A stretch of 64,000 bases of DNA from Smittia aterrima (taxonomy: Eukaryota > Arthropoda > Insecta > Diptera > Chironomidae), in NCBI GenBank assembly GCA_033063855.1, contig CP093831.1, positions 28,644,001-28,708,000 of the forward strand. Direction: 5' to 3'. The notes beneath the pieces were generated by a model, which saw only the letters and a program-made list of their open reading frames with translations, was not told the DNA's origin and searched no databases. Below, in pieces: positions 52,604 through 61,444 of the stretch; within the stretch, counting starts at the first letter, position 1; every line of letters starts with the position of its first letter. The position numbers and the translations under genes were made by a program.

Positions 52604-54725
52604 CTAACATTGTTTACTCCGTCGATACATAAAGAAGTAGCCGAACATATGAAACATAATATAAAGTAAAATCATTGCGATGAGATTCACGTAAAGATGA
52701 TCCGCGTTGAAATTTAAATGATCTAAAACTTCTTGACCATCTTTATAGCAAGGGAGCTCTGATGAATTCATGGAATGACAAGCTAGAAATAAAATTTAAT
52801 TAGTCATTACCAAAATAAATATTATTAAACATACTAATGTTCGTTATTCCATCCCATTGTGCAATGCTCATCGCTTCGTTTCCATACATTAACCAGCTGA
52901 AGTAAGGCATCCAAGAAAGATATCCCGGCAGTGTATTCAACTTCATGAAAACTCCTGAAGTAATCATCAGAATGTAGTCGAACGGTACCAAGTAAGACAT
53001 CGCCACTGGAACTGAATTGAAAGCTGCCGAAAAGAAGCATCCACAAGCAGTTGAGACATTCATAACGAGTATTGATGCAAGAGAAGTAATTGTAAATGCG
53101 AAGAGCGTAGGACGTAGTTCTGCCAGCCAATAAGCAATCATCACAAATAACAACGGCTCAACAATTAATCCAGGAAGCTTCAATAAATAAAAAATCAATT
53201 TTAATAAGATCTTACTTGAAAGTTGTTAAAGAAGTTTACCATTGCCAAGATGTTTGCCAAGTAATACTGATCAGTTGTATAGATTGCGGACTTAATTTCT
53301 CGAAGAAAAATTGGAAATGTTTGTGGAAACACGGACAATACTGAATACATTGGCGTAAAAGTATTTTCAGCAACTAAAATGAAAAGTAATCCTTTGACAG
53401 CTTGCACTCCTGTTTGAGTCATGCTGATGCTTCCAGAATAGCAAAGACCAGCCATCAACGCAATTGCAATCTTCTGAAGAATCCTCAAATACTGAATAGT
53501 CGGATCACGCATAATTGAAATGACTGATCGCCACGTTAGCCAATAAAATGTTGTCAGCCAATTTGCTTGTTGAAAACCTTTCAAATCATCTTTCACTTGA
53601 TAAGTCCCGCTCTCGTACATATGCATTTCGAGATTGACTAACAGATCTCTTTGAAGTGCTGACTCACTAACTGCAAATAGATCACAAAGGCGACTTGAGA
53701 TTCTATGACTAATTCTTTCATTTGCTCCCGCCTCGGTCGATAGAACGTTGATTAAATATTCAGGTGGATTGTAATTGATCGGACAAATGTATCCATTTTC
53801 ACCAAAGAATTCAATTGCGTCATTTGGATTCCCGAAGAAAGCAACTCGACCTTCAGCAAGCAGAATAACTTGATCGAACATTGCAAATAATTCACTTGAT
53901 GGTTGATGAATTGTACAAAGAATCGCGGTGTTTCGTTTAGCTGCAAGTTCTTGTAGAGACTCTATCAACTTCTGAGCATTGTAAGAGTCAAGACCTGTCG
54001 TTGGTTCGTCACAAAATAAAATCGCTGGCTGAGTTAGAAGTTCCGTAGCGAAGGCGAGTCTTTTCTTTTCTCCTCCCGATAACATTTTTCCCTCGCCTTC
54101 CTCTCCGATTCTTGTGTTTGCACATTTCTTCAGTCCAGTTCGCTCGATGACATCGTTAATAATAAAATTTATTTCATTCTTCGTCACTCGACGATCTAAT
54201 TTCAAGTGTGCCATGCACAACAAATGTTCCTTCACTGTCAATGAACCGAAGAAAAGATCATCCTGATGAACGAATCCACTCAAGCGTCGCATAAAGGGGC
54301 CAATCTCGCAGCCATTGACGAGAATATCTCCCATAACGATTGTTCCAGCTAAAAGATAAGAAATTGTATAATAAAAAAATTAATCTACAAATTTTCGCGT
54401 AAACCTTTTGACCGATAATTGCAAACATTTTAATTAACTTACGAGTGTTTCTGAAAGCGAGTGATGACATCAAAGTTGTCTTCCCGCTACCTGAGCTTCC
54501 CATTAAAGCTACTAGAGAGCCACTCGCGATCGCACCAGTCGAGTTATTAATAATTCTTTTGATTCTTTTGTTAGCTGTTGTAGCATAAATGCTCACGTCC
54601 CGCCACGCAAGCGTTAATCCATGATCCGTTGGTGACCATTTGTTATAGCTTCGCAATGAAATCGATCGCGAAATGTGTTTTAAACTTTCCTCGCTACGAG
54701 GCGACTCGCTGTTCACCGACATCAT
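52604..54725 (-). CDS. st: Scarlet, ABCG half-transporter for eye pigment precursors
   Basis: Exons are 54443-54725, 53240-54348, 52835-53177 and 52604-52782, with GT-AG borders and matching phases, giving 637 residues (fly Scarlet is about 666). The N-terminal motif LRSYNKWSPTDHGLTLAWRD and RIKRIINNSTGAI are diagnostic of Scarlet rather than White or Brown. The nucleotide-binding domain has Walker A (GSSGSGKTT, Lys82), Q-loop Gln123, signature LSGGE (184-188), Walker B ILFCDE (204-209) and H-loop His242. Six membrane segments follow from about residue 370, as in half-size ABCG proteins. Scarlet pairs with White in pigment-granule membranes to import tryptophan-derived ommochrome precursors. 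The donor at 53239 (ATG followed by GTAAAC) is preferred over a stronger-looking GTAAGA further on, which would leave an intron of only about 38 nt and add residues absent from the family. Confidence 0.95.
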
Positions 54726-55276
54726 GCCTGAGACTAGTTTTTGTTTGAAGATTGATTAATTTACCAGATTTTTATCACTTTCCTTTATCTCGTCTTATCA
54801 TCAAAAATTGTTTGAATGAACTGCGCCACAGAATTCAGAGTCAACTGAGAACAAATAAAAAATTGTTTGCGATGAAATCTAATCGAGTGAAATATTTTTT
54901 GAGAGAAGCTTCTCCCAATTCTCTTGGTATTTCTGACCCTTGTAAACCCTCTTACGCCAATTTCTGAGTAATCACATCTTCTTCACAAGAAAACAAGACT
55001 AATTTCGTGTTTGACAAATTTGAAATGAAAAAAGACTCCGCGATCAGCGACTTACACTACACGTCACTATTCTTGGACTGAAACTCAACACCAACTGGAG
55101 AAATGTCTCATTGATTGAACTGGCCTAAAGAAGCCGTTGAAATGCATTGAACTGACTCAGAGTCGGACGAACTAACAATCGAACGGAGAATAAAATATTC
55201 GTCGATAATATTTTCATGATCGACCCTGAACCACAAAAAACTTGAAAGTAATTTTAGCAGGAAATCAGAAAATGAA
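54726..55276. other. Upstream region of scarlet
   Basis: No coding sequence. On the - strand a possible 5'-UTR intron runs from a GTAAGT donor near 55066 to a TAG acceptor at about 54737, just before the ATG. A TCAGTT initiator-like motif lies at 55150-55155, which would place a transcription start near 55153. Both are suggestions from motif matching only. Confidence 0.3.
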
Positions 55277-55478
55277 CTGCCTATCCAACTCTAAACAAAA
55301 TATTTAAGAAAGCTTCGCTTGAGTTGACGTCGCTTCTTCTTTTCATCAGCGATAAGAATTCATTCAACTGATGAGCTTTCAAAAGCTTCGTCTCATGTTG
55401 CAAGTTCTTCTAAAATCAATATTCGTGAATTTTTAATAAAAACGAAGTTGAATTAATTTAATTAAATTTTTATTTATT
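55277..55478 (+). repeat. Direct repeat copy A flanking the F-box gene
   Basis: The segments 55281-55322 (CTATCCAACTCTAAACAAAA and what follows) and 55428-55478 (TTTTTAATAAAAACGAAGTT and what follows) match copy B at 57349-57460 in order and orientation. Copy A carries about 105 extra bases between the two blocks. It lies just past the 3' end of the F-box gene. Confidence 0.7.
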
Positions 55479-55555
55479 TGAACTCTTATAAAAAGGCAAA
55501 TCCTTTTGCAAAATACAAAACTTTTAATCCTAATTTAAATCTAATTCACGACCTT

Positions 55556-55561
55556 TTTATT
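55556..55561 (-). terminator. AATAAA overlapping the F-box gene stop codon
   Basis: On the - strand AATAAA contains the TAA stop of the F-box protein itself. Another AATAAA lies further on in repeat copy A (near 55467), so the overlapping one may not be the functional signal. Confidence 0.3.
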
Positions 55562-57077
55562 TTGAATGAATTTGAAGTGGCGTGATTATCTCTAGCGAAG
55601 TATAATTCTCAGTCATAATTTCTTTCACTTCCTCGATGTCAACTCCTTTCAGTTCACAAACTCCCAATTTTTCAAACTTTCTCTTCAATAATTTCAACAT
55701 TTTAAAAATATCTTCATCGATTAAGTTGAGTTTAAGATTTCTGACTTTCGGCATTGAATCTAATAAAAATTTAAGTCTGACAGCGTTAGAATAATCATGC
55801 AGACCCAGTTCAAAGATTGAGGTTGATGTTGTGATTGGAACTCCGTTCTCGGAAAATTCCTCAAAATACTTGAAACTGAGAGTGAGATTAGTCAGCTTTG
55901 GCATCTTCATGATCACGTCGAAGATTTCTCTGTCCACTTCATTTATATCGATTGATAATTTTTCTAGAAAATCGCTTTGTGATGTAAGGAAGTTCGGAAA
56001 GTTGGAGCCCAGCTCAGGGTGTACTAAAACAGTTCCTATTTTCAAACTCTTAAGTTTGAATTTATATTTTTTACAAGATTCGTCGTCGAATATTTCATAT
56101 AAGATACTTGAACAAATTGTTAAATTTGATAACTTTTCGTTATTTCCGAGCAATAATGATATAATATCTTTGTGAACTGTACCTAAAGTGTCAGCTAAAA
56201 GAAGAACTTCAATAGCATCAGAGTTTATTAAAAATCCAAGCCAAGTTTTGCCCAAGTATCTGGAGAAAATACGAAGGAAAAGTGTTTTCAGCTTTGGAAA
56301 AAATAAAGCTTCGAAAGATTCAATCTCTGAAGATGAACCTTCAAATGATCGGCCGCCAGTTTCATTGACAAAAAGTCTTTCGACTGATGATTTGATAGCT
56401 GACAACAATCTCCACAAATCGAGTCTTTTTCTAAAATAAACATTCATGAATCCAACACTTTTCCACTCATGAGCTCTACTGTAAATGAAATCAAGTTCTG
56501 AATTTGTTATGTAATCGCCCACTGTTCTCGATCTTCCATTTTCAGTTCGTATAATTCCGACCTTTCGTCGGACTATAACGGTTTGATATAGTCTCGAACT
56601 ATTTTTGAGCAAGTTGACATCTTCCGAATTGTTTTTATCATGATAAACAATGTTAATGTTCATAAGATCTTCCAACGAAGTGACATAGCTGTGATAATTT
56701 TCACTGTGTTCTTGAACCTTAATCAAATCTTGAGCATTGATTTCCAAATCCCGATCAAAAACAACTTTAATTTTCTTCATGAGAACTTTCAAGGAAGCGA
56801 TAAAATCATACCAACTTGTACTGACTTCTGAAGCTGCTAACACGTCTTTGCCGCTTAAATGTTGTAAGATCATTTCAGGAATGTCAAGAAAATTTGAGAA
56901 ATATTTCAAAGGATCCATGTTGGTTAACTCAGATATTTTGATGATTTTCGTGTTCGGCATTCCATTTGAAGCTTCTGATTTCGTTTCATTGTCTGGCTTG
57001 CTCTCAACGATCGGAACTTCAATGGAATTACGCTTCAGTGACAATTTCTTAGTGATCGGTGCTGGGTTTGTTTCCAT
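55557..57077 (-). CDS. F-box protein with leucine-rich C-terminal region
   Basis: A single-exon frame of 506 residues. Residues 1-55 are polar and probably disordered. An F-box follows at about 60-100 (FLDIPEMILQHLSGKDVLAA, then SEVSTSWYDFI), the Skp1-binding module of SCF ubiquitin ligases. The remainder has irregular leucine-rich repeats (for example LKTLFLRIF, LSNLTICSS, LKSLKIGTV, LTNLTLSFKYF, VRNLKLNLIDEDI) that would choose a substrate. No substrate can be predicted. A 5'-UTR intron is likely: donor AAG/GTAACA at 57165 and acceptor CTTTTTAG ending at 57092. The gene sits between two eye genes and is bounded by direct repeats, which suggests it arrived in this interval later. Confidence 0.85.
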   Translation of the reverse strand: METNPAPITKKLSLKRNSIEVPIVESKPDNETKSEASNGMPNTKIIKISELTNMDPLKYFSNFLDIPEMILQHLSGKDVLAASEVSTSWYDFIASLKVLMKKIKVVFDRDLEINAQDLIKVQEHSENYHSYVTSLEDLMNINIVYHDKNNSEDVNLLKNSSRLYQTVIVRRKVGIIRTENGRSRTVGDYITNSELDFIYSRAHEWKSVGFMNVYFRKRLDLWRLLSAIKSSVERLFVNETGGRSFEGSSSEIESFEALFFPKLKTLFLRIFSRYLGKTWLGFLINSDAIEVLLLADTLGTVHKDIISLLLGNNEKLSNLTICSSILYEIFDDESCKKYKFKLKSLKIGTVLVHPELGSNFPNFLTSQSDFLEKLSIDINEVDREIFDVIMKMPKLTNLTLSFKYFEEFSENGVPITTSTSIFELGLHDYSNAVRLKFLLDSMPKVRNLKLNLIDEDIFKMLKLLKRKFEKLGVCELKGVDIEEVKEIMTENYTSLEIITPLQIHSK

Positions 57078-57341
57078 AATTTTTCTTTTATCTAAAAAGG
57101 AAAATAGAAGTCAAATAAAAATAAATATTCCCCATAAGGGAAAATTGCGACCGAATTGATGTTACCTTACAAATGTTGAGAATGAAATGAGACAAACGCT
57201 GCTAAGTTATCCTTTTTTTAAAAAAATATTACGTAGGACGCACTGAATGTTTACAACAAAATGGGAAAGAGTCCCTTTTATCCCTTCATTTTTTAGATGA
57301 CAAATCCTTTTGTAAACTTTAAGGAGTCAGTACTCGTCTGT

Positions 57342-57460
57342 CTGCCTCCTATCTAACTCTAAGCAAAATATTTAAGAAAACTTTGCTTGAAATAATTCAT
57401 CAATTTTTAATAAAAACGAAGTTGATTAAATTTAATCACATCACATTTTTTATTCCTTTC
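57342..57460 (+). repeat. Direct repeat copy B flanking the F-box gene
   Basis: This matches copy A (55277-55478) about 2.07 kb away in the same orientation: CTATCTAACTCTAAGCAAAA, then AATTTTTAATAAAAACGAAG, but without the extra ~105 bases of copy A. It lies upstream of the F-box gene and just past the 3' end of the opsin, and includes the opsin poly(A) signal. Confidence 0.7.
57449..57454 (-). terminator. Poly(A) signal of the opsin gene
   Basis: AATAAA on the - strand, about 100 bases past the opsin stop codon and within repeat copy B. Confidence 0.5.
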
Positions 57461-57552
57461 CAAAACAAAAGAAACATTTTGAATTCTATAAGCTAATCTA
57501 AGCAACTTAATCAAAACCCATTCAGAAATTATTTTTTGGATAAATTTACTTC

Positions 57553-58653
57553 TTAGGCTTTCTCAACAATTGATTCCTCGGAAACAACTGATTGAGTTTC
57601 AACAATTGGCTCGCTTGCGCAAGACAATGCTGGGTACTTCTTGGAGAGAGCGGCGCGGTATTTAGGATGGCTGATGCCATAGACAATTGGATTGTAGACA
57701 GCGTTAGCCTTAGCGAAGAGAGATCCCCAAATTGTAGCAAGAGGAGTGATCTTCGATTTCGTCAAGACACCGGTGAAGTTGATGATCAAATAAGGTGTCC
57801 ATGCCATGAACCACAAGGAGATTGTCATCAAGGCAACCTTAGCGAGCTTGCACTCAGCACTTTGGTTGACATTTTCAGCGGATCTCAACGAAGCGACGTT
57901 CATCTTCTTAGCTTGTTCACGCATGTTCTTCTCGTGAGCTGAGACAGCTTTCAAGATGAAGAAATACGAGTAAATGATGGTCAAGAGTGGAATCCAGTAG
58001 ACGAACAATGCATAGATCAAGATGTAAGAGCGGCTCGACCAGTCATGAGACAAGTAGTCAGTTCCACAAGCAGTCATGTTGCCTTCAGGAACATAACGAT
58101 TCCATCCGAAAAGTGGAGCAACAGTCCATGCAAGGGAGAAAGCCCAAATGATAGCGATTCTGATCATAGCGCCGCTGTTGGTCAAAGGTTTTCCGGACAA
58201 ACCTTTAACGATGACGTTGTAGCGATCGAAAGCAATCATCATCATTGTGTAGATTGAAACACAGCCAAAGAGAGATCCAGCCATTGCGTAGAGTTGGCAT
58301 GCGAGAGGTCCAAAAGTCCAGGTTTCGTGATAGCAGTTGATGACCATTGGAGGGCCCATGGTGAACATCATCAAGAAGTCAGAGAAGGCGAGGTTAACAA
58401 CTAAGAGGTTTGAGGGTGATCGAAGAGATTTGGTCGACGTGAAGACGGAAATGACGACGTAATTGCCGATCATCGAGACGCATCCGAGGACGAAGATAAC
58501 GAAGCCCAGAATGGAATGCCACAATGGATTCATTGGTGGAAATTGATACCAATGTGGGTCGATCAAGTGAAGCATATCAGCTGGAACCATGTCGACAACG
58601 GTCATGTTTCCCGCGTGATTACCACCGAATGATTGATAAGCTGCGAATGCCAT
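57553..58653 (-). CDS. Long-wavelength-sensitive opsin (rhodopsin), intronless
   Basis: A 366-residue seven-helix receptor in one exon. Retinal attaches at Lys315 (SLFAKANAVYNPIVYG). Other landmarks are Asn16 in NMT (N-glycosylation), DRY at 143-145, Cys119 and Cys196 for the extracellular disulfide, Glu190 in RYVPEGN as the likely counterion, WTP at 285-287, NPIVY at 321-325, and the insect third-loop motif HEKNMREQAKKMNV (240-253) associated with Gq coupling. Sequence style (VPADMLHLIDPHWYQFPP) is that of mosquito/midge long-wavelength opsins related to fly Rh6. The protein absorbs light in photoreceptor rhabdomeres and activates Gq/phospholipase C signalling. The lack of introns is also common in mosquito opsins, so no recent retrocopy need be assumed. 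Confidence 0.95.
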   Translation of the reverse strand: MAFAAYQSFGGNHAGNMTVVDMVPADMLHLIDPHWYQFPPMNPLWHSILGFVIFVLGCVSMIGNYVVISVFTSTKSLRSPSNLLVVNLAFSDFLMMFTMGPPMVINCYHETWTFGPLACQLYAMAGSLFGCVSIYTMMMIAFDRYNVIVKGLSGKPLTNSGAMIRIAIIWAFSLAWTVAPLFGWNRYVPEGNMTACGTDYLSHDWSSRSYILIYALFVYWIPLLTIIYSYFFILKAVSAHEKNMREQAKKMNVASLRSAENVNQSAECKLAKVALMTISLWFMAWTPYLIINFTGVLTKSKITPLATIWGSLFAKANAVYNPIVYGISHPKYRAALSKKYPALSCASEPIVETQSVVSEESIVEKA

Positions 58654-58839
58654 TTCAAATTATTTTTCCCCGAAAGAATATTTTTCAATGAAACTTTTAA
58701 AACACTTTTCAGTTTAATCACTTTCTTTTATCCTTTGATTACGAGCTGAAGAAAATCGTTGTTTGCACAAGCGAACTACTTCAGACTCAATGTTAGTGAA
58801 GACCAAATAACACTTGAAGCTTTGCTCATCGCTATGCGG

Positions 58840-58847
58840 TTTTTATA
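58840..58847 (-). promoter_or_regulatory. TATA box of the opsin gene
   Basis: TATAAAAA on the - strand, about 190 bases upstream of the opsin ATG. A start site near 58815 would give a leader of about 160 nt. Confidence 0.6.
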
Positions 58848-58884
58848 CTTTTCAGATTTCTACGTTTCCGCAAAACATCGCAGG

Positions 58885-58915
58885 TAATTTAATTTAAATC
58901 ATTCTAATTGGTTTA
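58885..58915 (-). promoter_or_regulatory. Rhodopsin core sequence I (RCSI/P3)-like sites
   Basis: TAATTTAATTT at 58885-58895 matches the palindromic P3/RCSI consensus TAATYNRATTA at 10 of 11 positions. TAATTGGTTTA at 58905-58915 is a second, weaker match. They lie 40-75 bases upstream of the opsin TATA box, where fly opsin promoters carry RCSI bound by homeodomain/Pax6-type factors for photoreceptor expression. Function is inferred from position and motif only. Confidence 0.4.
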
Positions 58916-59238
58916 AAACTTACATTTAAGAATTTTATGAGATTAAAATTTCCTTTGAAGGTTGAAATTCCTTTATGCTCATAACACAAATCACGGCCAC
59001 ATTGTGTTTAATCCTAACTTAGTTGTTCAATTGCACTTGCGGCTTTTAAATAATTTAAAACGTTTAGTAAATTAATCTCAAACGCTTTTTGCTGAAATTT
59101 AATTTATAATGTCAAGATCAATTCATTTGTCTTATCTCAGACACACGAATTGTCTAACTAGCACAAATTATTTGTATTTGTAAATTTGGGTTATCAGAGA
59201 TTAAAAGTTTATCGAACTGCACTGATAAGGCAACAAAA

Positions 59239-59274
59239 TATAAAAAGCGAGTGATTGCATGAAAACTTTTCAGT
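59239..59274 (+). promoter_or_regulatory. TATA box and initiator of the P450 gene
   Basis: TATAAAAA at 59239-59246 is followed by TCAGT at 59270-59274. The adenine at 59272 lies 33 bases from the TATA start, the ideal arthropod spacing. This predicts transcription starting at 59272, downstream of the ATG at 59259 and only 11 bases before the ATG at 59283. Confidence 0.7.
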
Positions 59275-59282
59275 CGTTAAAA

Positions 59283-61008
59283 ATGGTTTCGCCAGTGCTC
59301 ATAGCGGTGTTCGTCGCCTTGTTCATCTATCGGTGCTATAAATATTGTTTTTATAGACCGCCAAACTTTCCACCGGGACCTCCGAGAATTCCAATATTTG
59401 GAAGCTACCTTTTCATTCTTCTCATCAATAACAAGTTCAAGCATTTGGCAATCAACAAACTCTGTGAATATTATAAAAGTTCAGTGATTGGATTTTTCTT
59501 TGGCCCCACTCTCGCGGTTGTTGCAAATGATTCGAATAGTGTTCGTGAAATGTTATTCAAACAAGATTTTGATGGACGACCCGACGTTCCATTGGCTCGC
59601 CTTCGAGAAGCAAACTACAATTTAAAAGGAATTTTCTTCACCGATGGCGGTTACTGGCTCCATCAGCGTCGATTCACTTTAAGAAATCTTCGAGATTTCG
59701 GTTTTGGTCGTCGCTATCAAGAATACGAATCTGAAGTTGGTGACGAAATGAAGAGCTTAGTGAATCTAATCAAAGAAGGTCCAAAGTACGAACATGAGAA
59801 AAAGTTCTTCCAGCCAAACGGACTCGTTTGTCTACCGAAAGCGCTTTGCGGTGCATTGGGAAATTGTTTTCTTCAAGTTTGCGCTGGCGAGCGTTTATCA
59901 AGAGAAGAGCAATATAAAATTTTCAAGTATTTATTACGAACTCTTTCTCTCTCTCTCCTTTCTTATCTAATCTTTGTTATTTTTGTTTTGTTGCCTAGAG
60001 CCGGCGAAGGATCTTTTGAATTCCAAGTAAACTCGAACGAATACGGAAACACTTTTGGATTAATTCCTTGGATTCGATTCATCTTCCCGGAAAGATCACA
60101 TTACAATCAATTACGAAGAGCTTCTATGGCAATGGTTGAGCTTATGAAGGGAGTGGTTGATAAACAGATGACTTCTTATGAACCCGAACGTGTTCGCCAC
60201 TTTATTGACATTTATATCAAGGAAATTAAAGAATCAGAAGCAAAGGGCGAAGACTTGGGTTATCACTATGATCAGTTAGTGCAAATGTGCACTGATTTCC
60301 TCTTTCCATCACTGTCAGCAATCGAAGCTCAAGTTTCTTTCCTGATTCGATATGTTCTTCATTATCCAAATGTTATGCACAAAATTCAAGAAGAAATCGA
60401 ACTCGTGGTTGGATCTGGGAGACTCCCAGAACTTGATGACAGGATTAAGTAAGTTTTCTTAAATCAAATTCTTTAAATTAAAATTTAAAATTGAAATGTT
60501 TTCTAGCTTGCCTTACACTGAAGCATCTTTGAGAGAAGTTCTTCGATTTGAAACATTAGTTCCTTCTTCAGTGCCTCATAGAGCAATGGAGGATACAACC
60601 TTAGGAGGCAAGTGTTAAAAATTTGAAAAATAAATATTTAATAATTGAAATTTTATGTTCACAATAGGTTTCGACATTCCAAAAGATACTTTCGCTCTCG
60701 CAAGTCTTCACACTCTCCACAACGACAAAGATCTTTGGAAAGATCCAGAAGTCTTCCGTCCTGAGAGATATTTAGATTACAAAGGAAGACTGTCAGTGAA
60801 GAAAGATCCATCCCTGCCTTTCGGAGCAGGTCGACGTCTTTGTGCTGGCGAAACTTTCGCAAGAAACACGATGTTCCTTTGCATTGCTGCCTTGTTTCAA
60901 AATTTCAACATAAAACCAGCAGGAAAACAGCTTCCGGCACTCGGTGACGATCGATGTGGCTTAACATTGATTCCAAATGATTTTTGGGTCAAAATGGAAG
61001 CGAGATAA
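59283..61008 (+). CDS. Cytochrome P450, CYP2 clan, CYP304-like
   Basis: Exons are 59283-59926, 59999-60448, 60507-60607 and 60668-61008, giving 511 residues. An N-terminal membrane anchor is followed by the proline hinge PPNFPPGPPRIP; then the C-helix motif WLHQRRFTLRNLRDFGFGRR, ExxR (EVLR, Glu375/Arg378), FRPERY, and the haem loop FGAGRRLCAG with Cys457 as the iron ligand. It should be an endoplasmic-reticulum monooxygenase; the substrate is unknown. The I-helix lacks the usual AGxxT and reads FPSLSAIEA. The start at 59283 is preferred to the ATG at 59259 because that one lies upstream of the predicted transcription start. Intron 1 (59927-59998) has no stop and keeps frame; intron 3 (60608-60667) is GC-AG. 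The gene is head-to-head with the opsin. Family is firm; the CYP304 assignment is moderately sure. Confidence 0.9.
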
Positions 61009-61106
61009 TAATTTTATTCAGTTCAAGACTTGAACTTTAAATGTCAAATATTTTAGAGTATCGTAAACAAATTAATTCGCAATTATCACATTTTTTTACG
61101 ACGATT

Positions 61107-61112
61107 AATAAA
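61107..61112 (+). terminator. Poly(A) signal of the P450 gene
   Basis: AATAAA about 100 bases past the P450 stop codon. Confidence 0.5.
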
Positions 61113-61275
61113 CCATTGCGCAAAAAACAATTTTTGTTGATAAGACTTTTGGTCGGCGACTGTTATGAATCAAAACAAATTTTTACTTATCAATGGGATC
61201 GCAACCTTCTCGTTTGTTGTTAGATTTCTTCAATTTTAATTACGAAAGAGAAACTGCGTAATGACATTAAAGAGG

Positions 61276-61422
61276 AATGAAATAATTTCGAATGGATTTC
61301 TTATCAATTTGTGAAATTTAATGATGACAAGTGTTCACAATTAAAATATTCACAATAATGAAATAATTTCGATTGGGTTTCTTATCAATTTGTGAATTTT
61401 AATGATGAGAAGTGTTCACAAT
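61276..61422 (+). repeat. 81-bp tandem duplication between convergent genes
   Basis: The unit at 61276-61356, starting AATGAAATAATTTCG and holding TTTCTTATCAATTTGTGAA, is repeated from 61357 with few changes and degrades after about 61422. It lies in the 3' gap between the P450 and the BTB gene. Confidence 0.8.
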
Positions 61423-61444
61423 CGAGAAATATAAATTCAATTTA

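Noticed and set aside
53211..53239. Reading through ATG/GTAAAC in scarlet to a stronger GTAAGA donor
   Set aside because: It would leave an intron of about 38 nt and insert residues (VNFFNNFQ) absent from Scarlet proteins.
55831..56175. 114-codon + strand open frame
   Set aside because: Antisense shadow of the F-box coding sequence.
57592..57942. 116-codon + strand open frame
   Set aside because: Antisense shadow of the opsin coding sequence.
59259..59282. Upstream ATG of the P450 giving eight extra residues
   Set aside because: It lies upstream of the predicted transcription start at 59272, set by TATA and TCAGT spacing.
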